This document shows positions 1 through 12,600 of a stretch of 64,000 nucleotides of DNA, piece after piece (within the stretch, counting starts at the first letter, position 1; each line of letters begins with the position of its first letter). Source of the stretch: Anisus vortex (Eukaryota > Mollusca > Gastropoda > Planorbidae). Position numbers and translations under genes: made by a program. The notes beneath the pieces are model-generated. The model had not been told where the DNA came from and did no database searches. It saw only the letters and a list, made by a program, of their open reading frames with translations. The stretch is taken from the NCBI GenBank assembly GCA_949126835.1, contig OX421494.1:56920358-56984357 (forward strand), in the 5' to 3' direction.

Positions 1-2521
1 CAGGTATAGTATGTATTTTTCGTAAAAAAATTTTTTTACAAACTAATCAAAATTAAATTTTGTTTCAGTATTCCTTATACTATCATATATATATATAAAT
101 CTCAAAAGGAATATGTATGTATGTATGTGGCTGGCTGGCTGGCTGGCTGGCTGGGTATGTACATACCGCATAATCTTTTTAAATACTGGACATAAAAACG
201 TGAAATTTGCTACAAATATTCTTTGCGTTACGGCGGTGAACACTGTCAAGGTTTTAACAAAATTAAAATGACCGCAGTGGTCAGTATGGTCAAAAAACGC
301 GAAAAAAACACAACTTTTGATTCACATTGTCTTTGCCAGTACAACTTTTTATAGTTTTTCGTCACAAAGTTAGAAAAAAAAGGATGCGCTGAGATTATTT
401 TTATGACGTCATCAAAGTTTGCGCATGGATTTTTTAGCAATGAAGGGACATTTTTTATTCATGTTTAAATTGACGTCATCAAACTATGTGCATGGATTTT
501 ATTATCTCAACTCAATGACGGGAACAAATTTTCTTCATGTTTAAATTGTCTACGTGCCGTAAACATAAATTCTTTACACTACCAATACTGTAGTTGATTT
601 TCTTAATCTATCACTACTTTAATACTTTACACTGTGAATACATGACTTAAAGCTAATTAATAATTTAAAACTTTACAAACATAGGACAAAGCAAATAGAT
701 TTAGCATTTTTTTTTCTGTTTCGGGAAGTAGGCTAATACCGACGCCTTACTAAGCTTATTTAAACGCAGTGGTCCTGGTTACACTCTATATTTAAGCTTA
801 TAATTATATGGCGTCATCAAATTTTGCGTATTTATGCGTTTAAGAAGGGAACACAATTTTGTTTTAATTTGCGTCGTTATTTGTGGAATGCAATATTTAA
901 ATGGTATAAGTTACCGGAAAATACTTTATCCCCGCTTAAGACTATTGTTTTTAACTCCATGGGTTATTTTATCCAGTTCCGAGAACTGGGCACCTTTAGG
1001 CTTATCGCCTAGGTAACGGCCATTGTTTAAATTACCGGGCAATGTTTAAATTACCGGGCAATGTTTATAATACCGGGCAATGTTTATAATACCGGGCAAT
1101 GTTTAAATTACCGGGCAATGTTTAAATTACCGGGCAATGTTTATAATACCGGGCAATGTTTATAATACCGGGCAATGTTTAAATTACCGGGCAATGTTTA
1201 AATTACCGGGCAATGTTTAAATTACCGGGCAATGTTTATAATACCGGGCAATGTTTATAATACCGGGCAATGTTTATAATACCGGGCAATGTTTAAATTA
1301 CCGTGCAATGTTTAAATTACCGGGCAATGTTTAATTTGCCGGGCAATGTTCAAATTGCCGGAACTAAATTTTTAAAGTTTTAATTCGTGTCGTATACGTT
1401 TTATAAACATTATTTCATAAGGGTTTCATTTGTTATTGTTTTACATGTTGAATAGAAAATTTAATTCTAAGTTTGCTTCCAAAGCAACAATAAATAAATA
1501 AATAGCAAATAAACAAAAACAACACAACATAGGTCTGCGACTTAATGTTTGTCGTAAAAAATATATCAAACAATCATTAAAAAAAAAAAAGTACTGTCGA
1601 ATGTTCTTAATCAATGAATAGAACAAAATATATTCATGTTTTAATTTGCGTCGTAATTTATAGCGGGCAATTTTGTAATTGTTATAATGGGTGATGAGTA
1701 ATGATTTTAACGGGTAATTCATGTTGTAGCGGGCAAATAAAAAATTACCTCACGTTTAAATTCGTGTCGTAGGTCATGCGGGCAATCTCATTATAACTGC
1801 CTGAGTAGTTAGAGTGTATGTAAACATAACTTTTAGCCGGTTCGGAGGACCGGGCACATAATCGGCTAGTTGCTAATAAATTTCATGTTGATTGTTATAT
1901 TAAGTACTTTATAAATTTCTTGTTTTTCAAACTTTTTTTGCTTTTTTTCGTTTTACTCAAAATAATTATTTTATACCTTATTTTTACTACTCCTCTCACA
2001 TTTTTTTACCGATTGTATTGAGACTTTGTAATTTTTATCTAAGCACCTATTACAACAGCAAGTTCCACTTAGATTTTGGAATTTTTGGTTAATTTTAATT
2101 TTATGGGCGCAAACGTTTTAAAATGTGCCTTAAGAAAAAAATTTAAAAAAATTAAATATCTTAAATAAAAAAAAAGTGGGTGGAACATTCTGTTGTAAAT
2201 TCATATCTTTACTAAATGTATCTAATTGTGTATTTGTAGGTGTAAAGGTTATAGAGGAGATATATTTTTAAAAACACCTATAAAATCCAATATGGCGGTC
2301 GTTGCCATGGCATCAATTGCATAAAATTTTTTTTTTAACTGATTGCCCTTAATGATATTCCATACTTGTTATGTGGTTAAAGTTTCAGACGTTTTGGTCG
2401 GTAAATTCAAAAAAAGTGCCTAAAACGTGCCCCCCAGCCTTAAGGTTTGTTCTGTGATAATTTTGTCTTATAAAATTTCAATTTTTTGTTACTTGGAAAT
2501 GGGATATTCCTGAATCAAGGG
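1..2521. other. non-coding, repeat-derived sequence left of E34
   Basis: No exon was recognised. A TATG/GGCT microsatellite lies at 112-155. The phrase GCGTCATCAAA or GACGTCATCAAA followed by TGCGCATGG recurs near 405, 470 and 808, and GTTCCGAGAACTGGGCAC / GTTCGGAGGACCGGGCAC recur near 975 and 1839, suggesting an unclassified repeat. Confidence 0.5.
1025..1368. repeat. 19-bp minisatellite, about 18 units in two variants
   Basis: Units TTTAAATTACCGGGCAATG (A) and TTTATAATACCGGGCAATG (B) alternate in blocks, read AABBAABBAAABBBAA, followed by two degenerate units. Confidence 0.9.
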
Positions 2522-3207
2522 CAGACATGCCTACCCCCAAGGACTAAAAAGAGGAACAATCTTGATGAAAAAGAGGATTTTTCAACAAAAAAGCGGAACA
2601 CCCTTTATGTAACAATCTTTTATAACAAAAAAAAAGAGGAACATACCCATCTATTTACTATTTCACTATTTAAAATGTAGGTAGGCCTACGTTTTACAGA
2701 CAGTACGCAATCGATCTAGATCTAAGACCTAAGAGCTTAGTACAAAGAACATTAGGCCTAAATCCACGTTTTTCTTTGCTGAATAAACTCCTCTGAATAT
2801 TCCTTCCTATAAAACTCTGTTTTTTTACAGTTTGAACAAATCAGATTTAAACTTTCTGAGCCAGGACGTTTAGACATTTTCACAATCTTAGCAATACAGT
2901 AGCCTAAAGGAAAATAAGATTCATTGCCAAACACGTGTAATACCGCAAAAAAAACAACGTTAGAAAAGACTAGAATATGTCTTTTAAAAAAAACAGAAAA
3001 CCCAAGTAATAATAATTATTTCATTGTGACCTTATTTATGCCTTTGATTTATCAACCTAGACATGAACTATATTTCAACACATGAAAAACCCAAAATTTC
3101 CAATTTGGCGTAACAAAACTAGTAAAAAGCGGAACGGCGTAACAAAGTGTGTTTTTAAATAAAAAAGCGGAACAAATACGCCAAAAGCGGAATGGTAGGC
3201 ATGTCTG
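2522..3207. mobile_element. non-autonomous hAT-like element, 686 bp
   Basis: Perfect 14-bp inverted ends CAGACATGCCTACC and GGTAGGCATGTCTG are flanked by CAAGGG on both sides (2516-2521 and 3208-3213). The interior repeats AAAAAGCGGAACA-like phrases and has no coding capacity. The CAG...CTG ends resemble hAT; the duplication reads as 6 bp rather than 8. Confidence 0.65.
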
Positions 3208-3549
3208 CAAGGGTGAAGGTCGTTTTACTATTCAATAAACTCTGGAAAATTGGAAGATTTTCTCTAAGTTAGATATTAAATGATGAAGAATAACAAGTAA
3301 GCTGCTCTATGTATGTGCTATCAGAGTATCGCTATGTGTTGTCTTCTCTATATATTCCCACATTTTCACAAGCCCCTAGATAGCCTGAGGAAGGAGAAGT
3401 TTTTATTTTCAACAGGACCAGGTCTAAAAGTGTTAATAATTGAAAAACATATAGAAAAATAACAACAACTATTTCAGCGTTTAATCCTGGATAAAGTTTC
3501 TCATGTTTTGTTACTACAATTTAGTCTAACAGATACAAAAACTACTTAC

Positions 3550-3686
3550 CACTACTGAACTACTATGTTGAGATACTGGTCTATTGGATGCTGTTATAAC
3601 AAGTGTATAGTCCTGAGGCTGTAGTAGATCTTGAGCTAAGTAAATCCTTCTATTCACCAACTGAAACATTTGTCTTTCATTGCCAC
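3550..3686 (-). CDS. cadherin exon E34 (last in window)
   Basis: 137 nt, phase 1 to 0: [38 protein letters not shown]. The donor is GTAAGT. The gene continues to the left of the window; no further exon was recognised between 1 and 3549. Confidence 0.85.
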
Positions 3687-6600
3687 CTGTAGAAAATATC
3701 AAGTAAACCAACACTCCGTCACTAGACCACAGCAAGGCATAATAATGTATTCTTAAATTTAATTAACATGAGTAGACTTGTCTTAAATAGTTGAATCAAA
3801 TTATTTGTGAAGTTATATCACCGTTCCTATTGTATCACCTGCTATTTCAACTGTTTCTGCATTAGAATAGTTTAACGTCACATTCAGGTCGAAGCCTTTT
3901 CTCATGCCCACATACAGAGTCACGCTGTCAGGAGCGACGGACAAAGTCGGGATGACTTCATTGTTCTGGACCTTGATTGTCACGTTGGCGGTGCTGGACT
4001 GGCTCGGGAAGCCAAGGTCAGAGGCATTGACAATAAAGGTGTAGGATGATCTGCTCAACTTTTGTATCGTTGAAAGGACACCACCTTGAAGTGAGAGAGA
4101 TGGCCAAAGAAATAATTCAACCAAAAAGAAATTCAAACATTAAATTGTGTTCACCATAAATCATTTAGTCCTTTAGTGCTTGTTGTTCTACCAAACAGTG
4201 GGATGACTGGACATTGATTATGAAGTCAACAATCTAATTATTACAGCTTTATTGTAGCTTCCCTTTGCAGGTTCTTACTCTAAAATTAATTTTAAATTTC
4301 AATTTTGTCCAAACTTTAAAATAAATTCCCAAACCAATTTTGTATGTTTTCAAATTTATTAATGTTTTCTTAATGATCTATATAATATAGTTAGTCTAAA
4401 TTTCTAAGAAGTGTTTTGTACTCTGTTTTATCCATTTTTGTGAAATTCACAAACTTTTCCAAAAATTTGGTAAGTATTCCCAAAGGTTTTCAAACCTGAA
4501 AAATGAAGCCAGTTTGCCTAAAAGTTTCCCAAACTGTATGAACCTTGCCTATTATATCACTATTTAAAGTTAGAGACCATAACTATGTTTCTCGTAATGT
4601 TCTACATTATTGGAAGTCAAACAGATCTCTCATTACATAGTAAAAATATTGAGGGGATATATGGTGAGCTTTTGAACATTAGAAAGAAGAAACTAACTCA
4701 ATGGATCAATATAAAAGAAAGATACTCACTCAATGGATCAATATAAAAAAAAGATACTCACTCAATGGATCAATATAAAAGAAAGATACTCACTCAATGG
4801 ATCAATATAAAAGAAAGATACTCACTCAATGGATCAATATAAAAGAAAGATACTCACTCAATGGATCAATATAAAAGAAATATACTCACTCAATGGATCA
4901 ATATAAAAGAATCCTGAATCACCAGGTATTTGTATTTCCTCCAAGGTGTAGACAATTTTCTGATTGATGCCTTCATCTTTATCTGTGGCTGTTACTGAGT
5001 TTAGCTAGAACAGGAAACAAGATGGAAGAAAAAATATGTTTGAACATGTAAGATTCTGGAATCATTTCATCTCTAGCACTGTATATGTCTGCTTCTTTCA
5101 AGCAGGCTGCAGAACTATTTACTCTCCTTTAGTCAATGCCAGACAAACATATTCATGCTAGAGAATGTACCATTGACTAGGCCCACCTTAGTAGACAGTA
5201 ATCAGGTGTCAACTATAATCTTGCTGCCTGAATGGAGCCCAAAGGTGCCAAGCACACAATTAAAAACTATCTTGAACACTGGTTTTGAAAAAAGCCACAC
5301 AAAAAAACTGTCCCATCACTTACATGGATGCACAAAGAAAGAATTCATTGTCTATATGTATCTACACTCACCATCTGGCTGGTATTGCCTAATAAATTGA
5401 TGTTAAAAACATAGCTACACTCACCATCTGGCTGGTATTGCCTAATAAATTGATGTTAAAAACATAGCTACACTCACCATCTGGCTGGTATTGCCTAATG
5501 AATTGATGTTAAAAACATAGCTACACTCACCATCTGGCTGGTATTGCCTAATGAATTGATTTTAAAAACATAGCTACACTCACCATCTGGCTGGCATTGC
5601 CTAATGAATTGATGTTAAAAACATAGCTACACTCACCATCTGGCTGGTATTGCCTAATGAATTGATGTTAAAAACATAGCTACACTCACCATCTGGCTGG
5701 CATTGCCTAATGAATTGATGTTAAAAACATAGCTACACTCACCATCTGGCTGGTATTGCCTAATGAATTGATGTTAAAAACATAGCTACACTCACCATCT
5801 GGCTGGTATTGCCTAATGAATTGATGTTAAAAACATAATCAGGTTGGCTGAACACAGGGGCATTGTCATTGAGGTCAGCAACAAAGACATGAACTGTTGC
5901 AGTTGAACTTAATGGAGGACTGCCATTATCTTTAGCCTAGATAAAAGATGAATTTAATAAATGCACATAGAATAGTATACAAACAACATTCATTTCAATT
6001 TTAATGGAAGAAAAACTAATTGAGAAGTCAAAATGAGATGATTTCTCAAGATCCTGAACATCTTTTATCTGAAGAACATGACAAATGAAGCTGTCCACAA
6101 AAACAAAAATTGCCAAAGTCAATATTAAGACCCGCTCACCGCCATCAAGAGCAGGAAACTGAGGTGGTATGGGGACCTGGCAAGATCTTTGGCATTGCAA
6201 AGACTATCCCCGAGTGCACAGTGGAGAGAGGAAGAGGTAAATAAATAAAAGGTAAGATGATAATATAAAAGGTAGGACCAGCTTGTTCTTCATTAGCTCC
6301 CAAAGGGAGGCACAGGACCAAGATAACTGAAGAGCAATAGTGCAACCGTCAACTAAAGGTGTTACGTTTCACCAATGGGTTGTGGGATAAGTGAAGGTGA
6401 AAGTAAAGTTGAGAATAGAATTGAGAATAACACCATTAGCTCCTGCATGACTATTCATCAAGTCATATTACTACTTAAAATTTGATATTGGTCAATATTT
6501 TGTTGTCAAAGATGTCAGATGATGATATTTGCTATTCTCTCAATGTTTGCAAAAGGTTACTTTGCAAAAAAAAAAAAAAGTTTTATGAAGCATGTTAAAT

Positions 6601-9600
6601 CTGCACAGAATCTATAACCTTTGCTAAAAACATGTAACCTATAGACAATTAGATTCTGACAGTCTTCACAACTTCATGCCAACTACAAAACATTAAAACA
6701 CATTGATCAGAGCTTAGGGAGAATTAAAAAAATATCTTATTGATCTTTATGTAAAGTTGTGAAATTATGATAATGAATAAAATAATAACAAGACAAAGAT
6801 GATTCATGAATGGAGTTGGAGTTTAGAGACACCAAGACAAAGATGATTCATGAATGGAGTTGGAGTTTAGAGACAACAAGACAAAGATGATTCATGAATG
6901 GAGTTGGAGTTTAGAGACAACAAGATAAGCTTAGCTGAACAACACCTAAGTGAATAATGGTCCTTTAATGGAAAACTTAAACTTTAAATAAAAATATCTG
7001 TTAGTTACTATAATATTTTTAGATGCTTTGAAACAAATCATATTTTGTCTAAGAGATGCAATTTCAGTGACAATTAAGCCAGCATAAAAAAAGAAGACAA
7101 TTTCAACTTCTCTACTCACCAGGACATACAACAAGTATGAAGCTACAGCCTCTCTGTCCAATTTAACAATGACAGACAAACTGCCAGATGTGGAATTGAT
7201 AACAAATTCAGGATCTTTGAAAATAAACAATGTTTTAAAATTGTTAATGAAGTTTTTAAAAGATAACAAAACATGGCAATCTCAATGTACAGCAGAGAGA
7301 AACTTTTTTTTTTATATACTGTTCAACTTTCTCAATTTTATAACTCTAGTTATTCTTCTCTTATCTTACAGACATGACGTCTAGGAAGAACATTATTACA
7401 AGATTAAATACAAATGTCAACAATCTTCACATTAGAAATCTATAACTAAATTCTGATCTAAAATCATTTCAAATTTCACATACTAAACACAATAAACAAG
7501 TATCATTTTTTCAGCTAAAATTCTCTAAAGTTCAACTAAATAAATAAACCAATTTTACAATTTACCAAAAAAAAAAAAAGAAAAGTGAAATATCAAATTA
7601 TAAAATATTTACAAATACTATATAAAAAAAAACAATAATAAAAAATTACAACTTCACATTGTATTAAAAATGTATTATTGTCATGATGTGACATTTATTA
7701 TAGCGTCATAGTTCAGTACTTATAATATAATGCTATGACCATTGTATGTAATTAGTTAGGCAGGGCGAAGTTCTCCCCCCCCCTCGTCTTCCCTCCCCAC
7801 ATTGAGGGGGTACCGCTCCCCTGTCTTTCCTTTGTTCAAGACGGACCTCGCGCCGGGGCTATCTACTGCCTCTTGCCTTTTATTGTTAATCTTAGAGAGT
7901 TACCTGCCCTTTGAGTTCACCGCCTTACGCATGGACTTATTAAGCGTCTAGGTGGGGTAGAATATAGAGATACTTTACAGATAAACCATTAGGTATGTCT
8001 GGGGGCGAAAGACTCGCGTGAAGCACACGAGATATGCAAAGATAAGGGAAATGTGGCAAGAGGTGTGACCTGGACGTTTGTAGATACCGGTCTAGGAGAC
8101 AAGACAAAGGGAATCTGTAGAGTTGGTCAGTTGGCCACGCCCCTGAGTTGTGGATTGAAAGATGACTGGTCGATAAGTGGGCATACACATTTGGACTGAT
8201 TGGACCAGCGGTTGATGACGACACGAAGGACCGACCCTGACTACCTTTGTATTCCTATATATTGTGAAGACTTGACACACAGACATATGGGAAGCCATGT
8301 TAGCTATGACGTGTGACTGATTTCAGATTATCTAAAATACTGTGCTAGTATCTGTGTACTTGTTATTTCTTAATAATTCACGTTCACTCTTTGGATATTT
8401 AACCTATACGTAGACTCTCCAGAATACATCTGTCGTTTGGATTGATGTATCTGATGATTTATATGTTGATATCTACATGTGATTACTGATTAAACGTATG
8501 GTCTATTCACTTAAAGCTGATAGTCTGTTTTCTTAATTCGTTTGTCATTGGAGTGGTTGTGAGAAGGAGATACTGAATCTGTTAGATTGTAGGCAAATAA
8601 AAATATTGAGCGGTGTCACGGAGAATTGCCTGGTCTAAAACATTGCCATCGACCTCTAGACCAACGAACCTAGTGAGGTAGGGAACTCGACGTGTGAGCA
8701 TTATAGTCACGAGAGCATCGTACTGGCCACACTATCCCGCATCATCACAATTATTATGCCTAAAACAAAACCCAATTGTGTTTTCTTATTGATAATCAAA
8801 AGGAAGCCTATATAAAATTATAGAAAAATAAATGTTGAGTACTTACAACCAGATGGGTCAGCTAAACTGTAAGAGACTTCCTTGTTGCGTCCAAGATCAG
8901 CGTCAGTGGCATGCAACTGGGTCACTGTTTGAATGACTGCATTCTCAGGTACAGTGACAGTTGTGTCAGTGTCATCAAACACAGGAGGGTTGTCATTGGC
9001 ATCAGTGACATAAACTTTCACCTACAGGTACAAAGTATATTTTGGGATCAATTTGAAACAGAGCTGGTTAATATTTGTGAACTTTGTATTCTAAACAAGA
9101 ACAAAGTAAATAAAGACATGAGCCATAAACTCTTATTTAAGTGTATCTTATCTTATACATTACAGACGCTCAATCTATAAAGAAGATTATTGCATCCTAC
9201 ATGTATGCTGGGGGGGGGGGGGGGGGCAGGGGGGCAGAGCTGCAGCGCGTTCCACTGGCTTACTGAACGTCCTGGGTTCAAATCCTTGTGCAGGCTAGGA
9301 CTTCTTCCCTGGTCTGGAGGGTGTCCCTGAATCTACCCAGATCTGATGGGTACCTGACCTTAGCTGGGGTAAAGTAAAGGCGGCTGGCCACACAATCACC
9401 TAGTATGCCATGGCCACAGACACTGGTGAATGCTACTTCACCATCCCTATGGATCAATTTGGTCAGACTTTATTTTACTTTTTACATGTAGGCTGATTGT
9501 AGGCTGCTTGTAAGTTGAATGAAGTTTGATATTATGCTGATTGTAGGATTATTGTAGGCGGATTTTATGCTGAATGTAGGCTTAAATATTGTTTCATAAA

Positions 9601-12600
9601 TTTATCCAGTTTGGTGTAACTTTAGTGTCTAGGTATTTAGTAATTCATGTATATTTGTTAGAAAAGGGAGGTAAGAACATAGTAAACAAATCACTGACCT
9701 ATCACCAATAACAAATGACACATTACAAACTTACCAGTGCCCATGAGAATAAATTTGTCTGCTCAATGACTGTCGCAGAAACTATAAACTCATACAAGTC
9801 TTCTTGTTCCCTGTCCAGGTTTCTTGTATTGTAGACTGTTCCCTGTGAACCAAAACATTTTAAAATATAACAAATAACTGTAGACTGTTCCCTGTGAACC
9901 AAAACATTATAAAATATAACAAATAACTGAAGACTGTTCCCTGTCAACCAAAAATTATAAAATATAACAAATAACTGAAGACTGTTCCCTGTGAACCAAA
10001 ACATTATAAAATATAACAAATAACTGTAGACTGTTCCCTGTGAACCAAAAAATTATAAAATATAACAAATAACTGAAGACTGTTCCCTGTGAACCAACAA
10101 TTATAAAATATAACGAATAACTGATGCTTAAAACAGAAATTGCATATGAGAATAATTGAAATAAACGCATAAACATTATCTTATATATCTTATATATTTC
10201 AGATGCTCCTTCTATAAAAAAGATTATTGCTTCCAACCCATTCCATGCCCAAATGCCACTCAGGAAGAAAGAATCACACAGTAGAAAAAGAATTGTATAC
10301 AAAATAAAACTTTTGTTTAAAACAAATTTATAATTGTGAAAAACTGAGAATTGAAGAAGTCTTTAAAACGCTATGATTTCGGGAGATTAACTGTAAATCT
10401 GAACAATTAATTCTGATAATATCCTAATATTTCCTTCCAGTAAATCTGAATAAGTGTTTGGCAAGATAACTGTGTCAGAAAAAAAAAACAACTGGACTAA
10501 AAATATTGTTACATTTTTCTTTGATTAAAATGGCTGTTTGAGAAGAGCTTAATTGGTTTCTGAACATACAAGATCAACCGATGTATTTTATGCTCAACTC
10601 ACATTTACAGCTACAGTGAAGGGAACACTGTTCTCCTCAGTTATCATGGAATAATTCACAAACTTGCCATCTCCCTGTGCTGCAGACACTTTGTCGACAA
10701 ATTCTAGATCAGAATGAAATAACAGGAAAATCTAAATACACTTTGTGTCACCAAACAACATTATGGATTGTAAGACCCACATGTAAACAAATAAAATGAC
10801 ACTTTTTGACATCTTATCTTATACATTACAGACGCTCCTTCTATACAGAAGATTATTGCTTCCCATGCACATCCGTGGTTTGAGTCTAGTCCTGCATTTT
10901 TATTAGTGTTTTAAGTGATGTTATGTTACTGGTTTTCCTGTTTTATTCAGTTAACCCATTCCATGCCTGGATGCCACTCAGGAAAAAACAGTAATTTTAT
11001 GCATTTGTTCTTGCATAAGAGACAAGAAAAGTGTTTTTGTTCTTAAGTTTATCAGAGCATTGTAACAGATTGTCTTTGTACTGTATTTCTAAATTAGAAT
11101 TTAATGCTTTATGTATTATTACTACATCTAAGCAGACCAAAAGTATTAATGTTCTAAGGGATATTTCCAGTGGGTACACCAAGTCCTATCAACACGGAAA
11201 AATACGAGGAAACCACATTTTTCCCCCGTTGATATAATGTGGTGTGTGGTTTGCCTCCTAGGTTTTCTGTTGTTTTTTTTGCTAAGTGCAAAATTAAAAT
11301 GGAAAAAATATTTTTTGAAAATTGAGACTCTTTTCAATCTATTGAAAAATTCATATTAAGATAAAAATTTATAAAATAACTGCAGTAGCCAAGCCATTAG
11401 TGCATACGCCCTAAAACTAAATTTACTTGAAACTGTGGCAGCTAGATCTGAAAAGTAGATTGGTCACTGACCTGTATTTTCTTGAACAGAGAAAGTATAG
11501 CTAACGTTGGTAAACACTGGTCTCTTATTCAGAGATGATTCAGGGACAATATGAAGTGTTGTACTAGAGTTTCTTGGCACCAGTCCGTTATCAACTACCC
11601 AGAGTTGAACATTAACAGCAGTCTGAACAGAATAATAAACAGTTTAAACTTAAGTGGAAATGTAAAAAACAAAAAAACATAAATTAACATAAACAAGATA
11701 AGCGAAACAATTTGATTAAATTTAAATAGAATCTATATCACAAAGACTAAATGAATTCAATTTTATTGCTCAATTTCCTTTTTGATGAAGTAAATCAATT
11801 TCAAATGTGACTTATTTATTTAAACTTAGATTGATAATTTACCTGAGACTGAGCAATGTCTTTAGTCAGTAGAATAAATCCAGCAGCAGTGATGTTGATG
11901 AGTGAAGTGTCTGGAAGGTAGTAGTGTGTCTCACCATTGATTCCTGTGTCGTTGTCATAGGATGACACGTAGCCAATCACAGAGCCCGCTTTGGTACCAA
12001 CTATTACCGGCAGCTGGGCAGAGGAGACATTCAAAATATGATTATATACGTTTCATCTCAACAAACAATACATTAATTTCATTTTATAAATGTTTGTTCT
12101 GGCAACACATTCCATGCTTAGATGCCCCTCGAGAATATGCATTTCTTTTCGCATATGAGAAGTGTTTTTGTCTTTATGTTTATCTGAGCTTTGCAACAGG
12201 TTGTTATTGGGTTGTATTTTTAAATTAGAGTTTAATGCATTATGTATTATTTCTACTTTACTCTTTGTCCTTCTGTCCTGTAGTGTTTCTAGGTTTAGTG
12301 ATTTTACTATTGGTGCTACTCTTGTCAGTTGTGAATATTAACTAGTAATGAACCTGGCAGCTTATTTCTGGAATTGTTATAGTTTTTCAATGTGCTATTT
12401 AGTTGATGGATCCCATACGGAAGGTGCATATTCTAATATAGGTCTAATGTTAGGTAGGTAGTATTTAAGTTTACTGCGTCTGCTATTATTTTGGATCCAC
12501 TTAGAATCCTTCTCTGGTATACCCAGTTTGTTGTCAGAATATAAAAAGTTAAATTAACCACCATCCCTGTCTGAACGTTGGCATGACATAAAAAACTTTC

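Noticed and set aside
9723..10302. Hydrophobic ORFs ([10 protein letters not shown] repeats) upstream of E28
   Set aside because: They are read-through of the 49-bp acceptor array. They could appear in aberrant isoforms but are not a separate gene.
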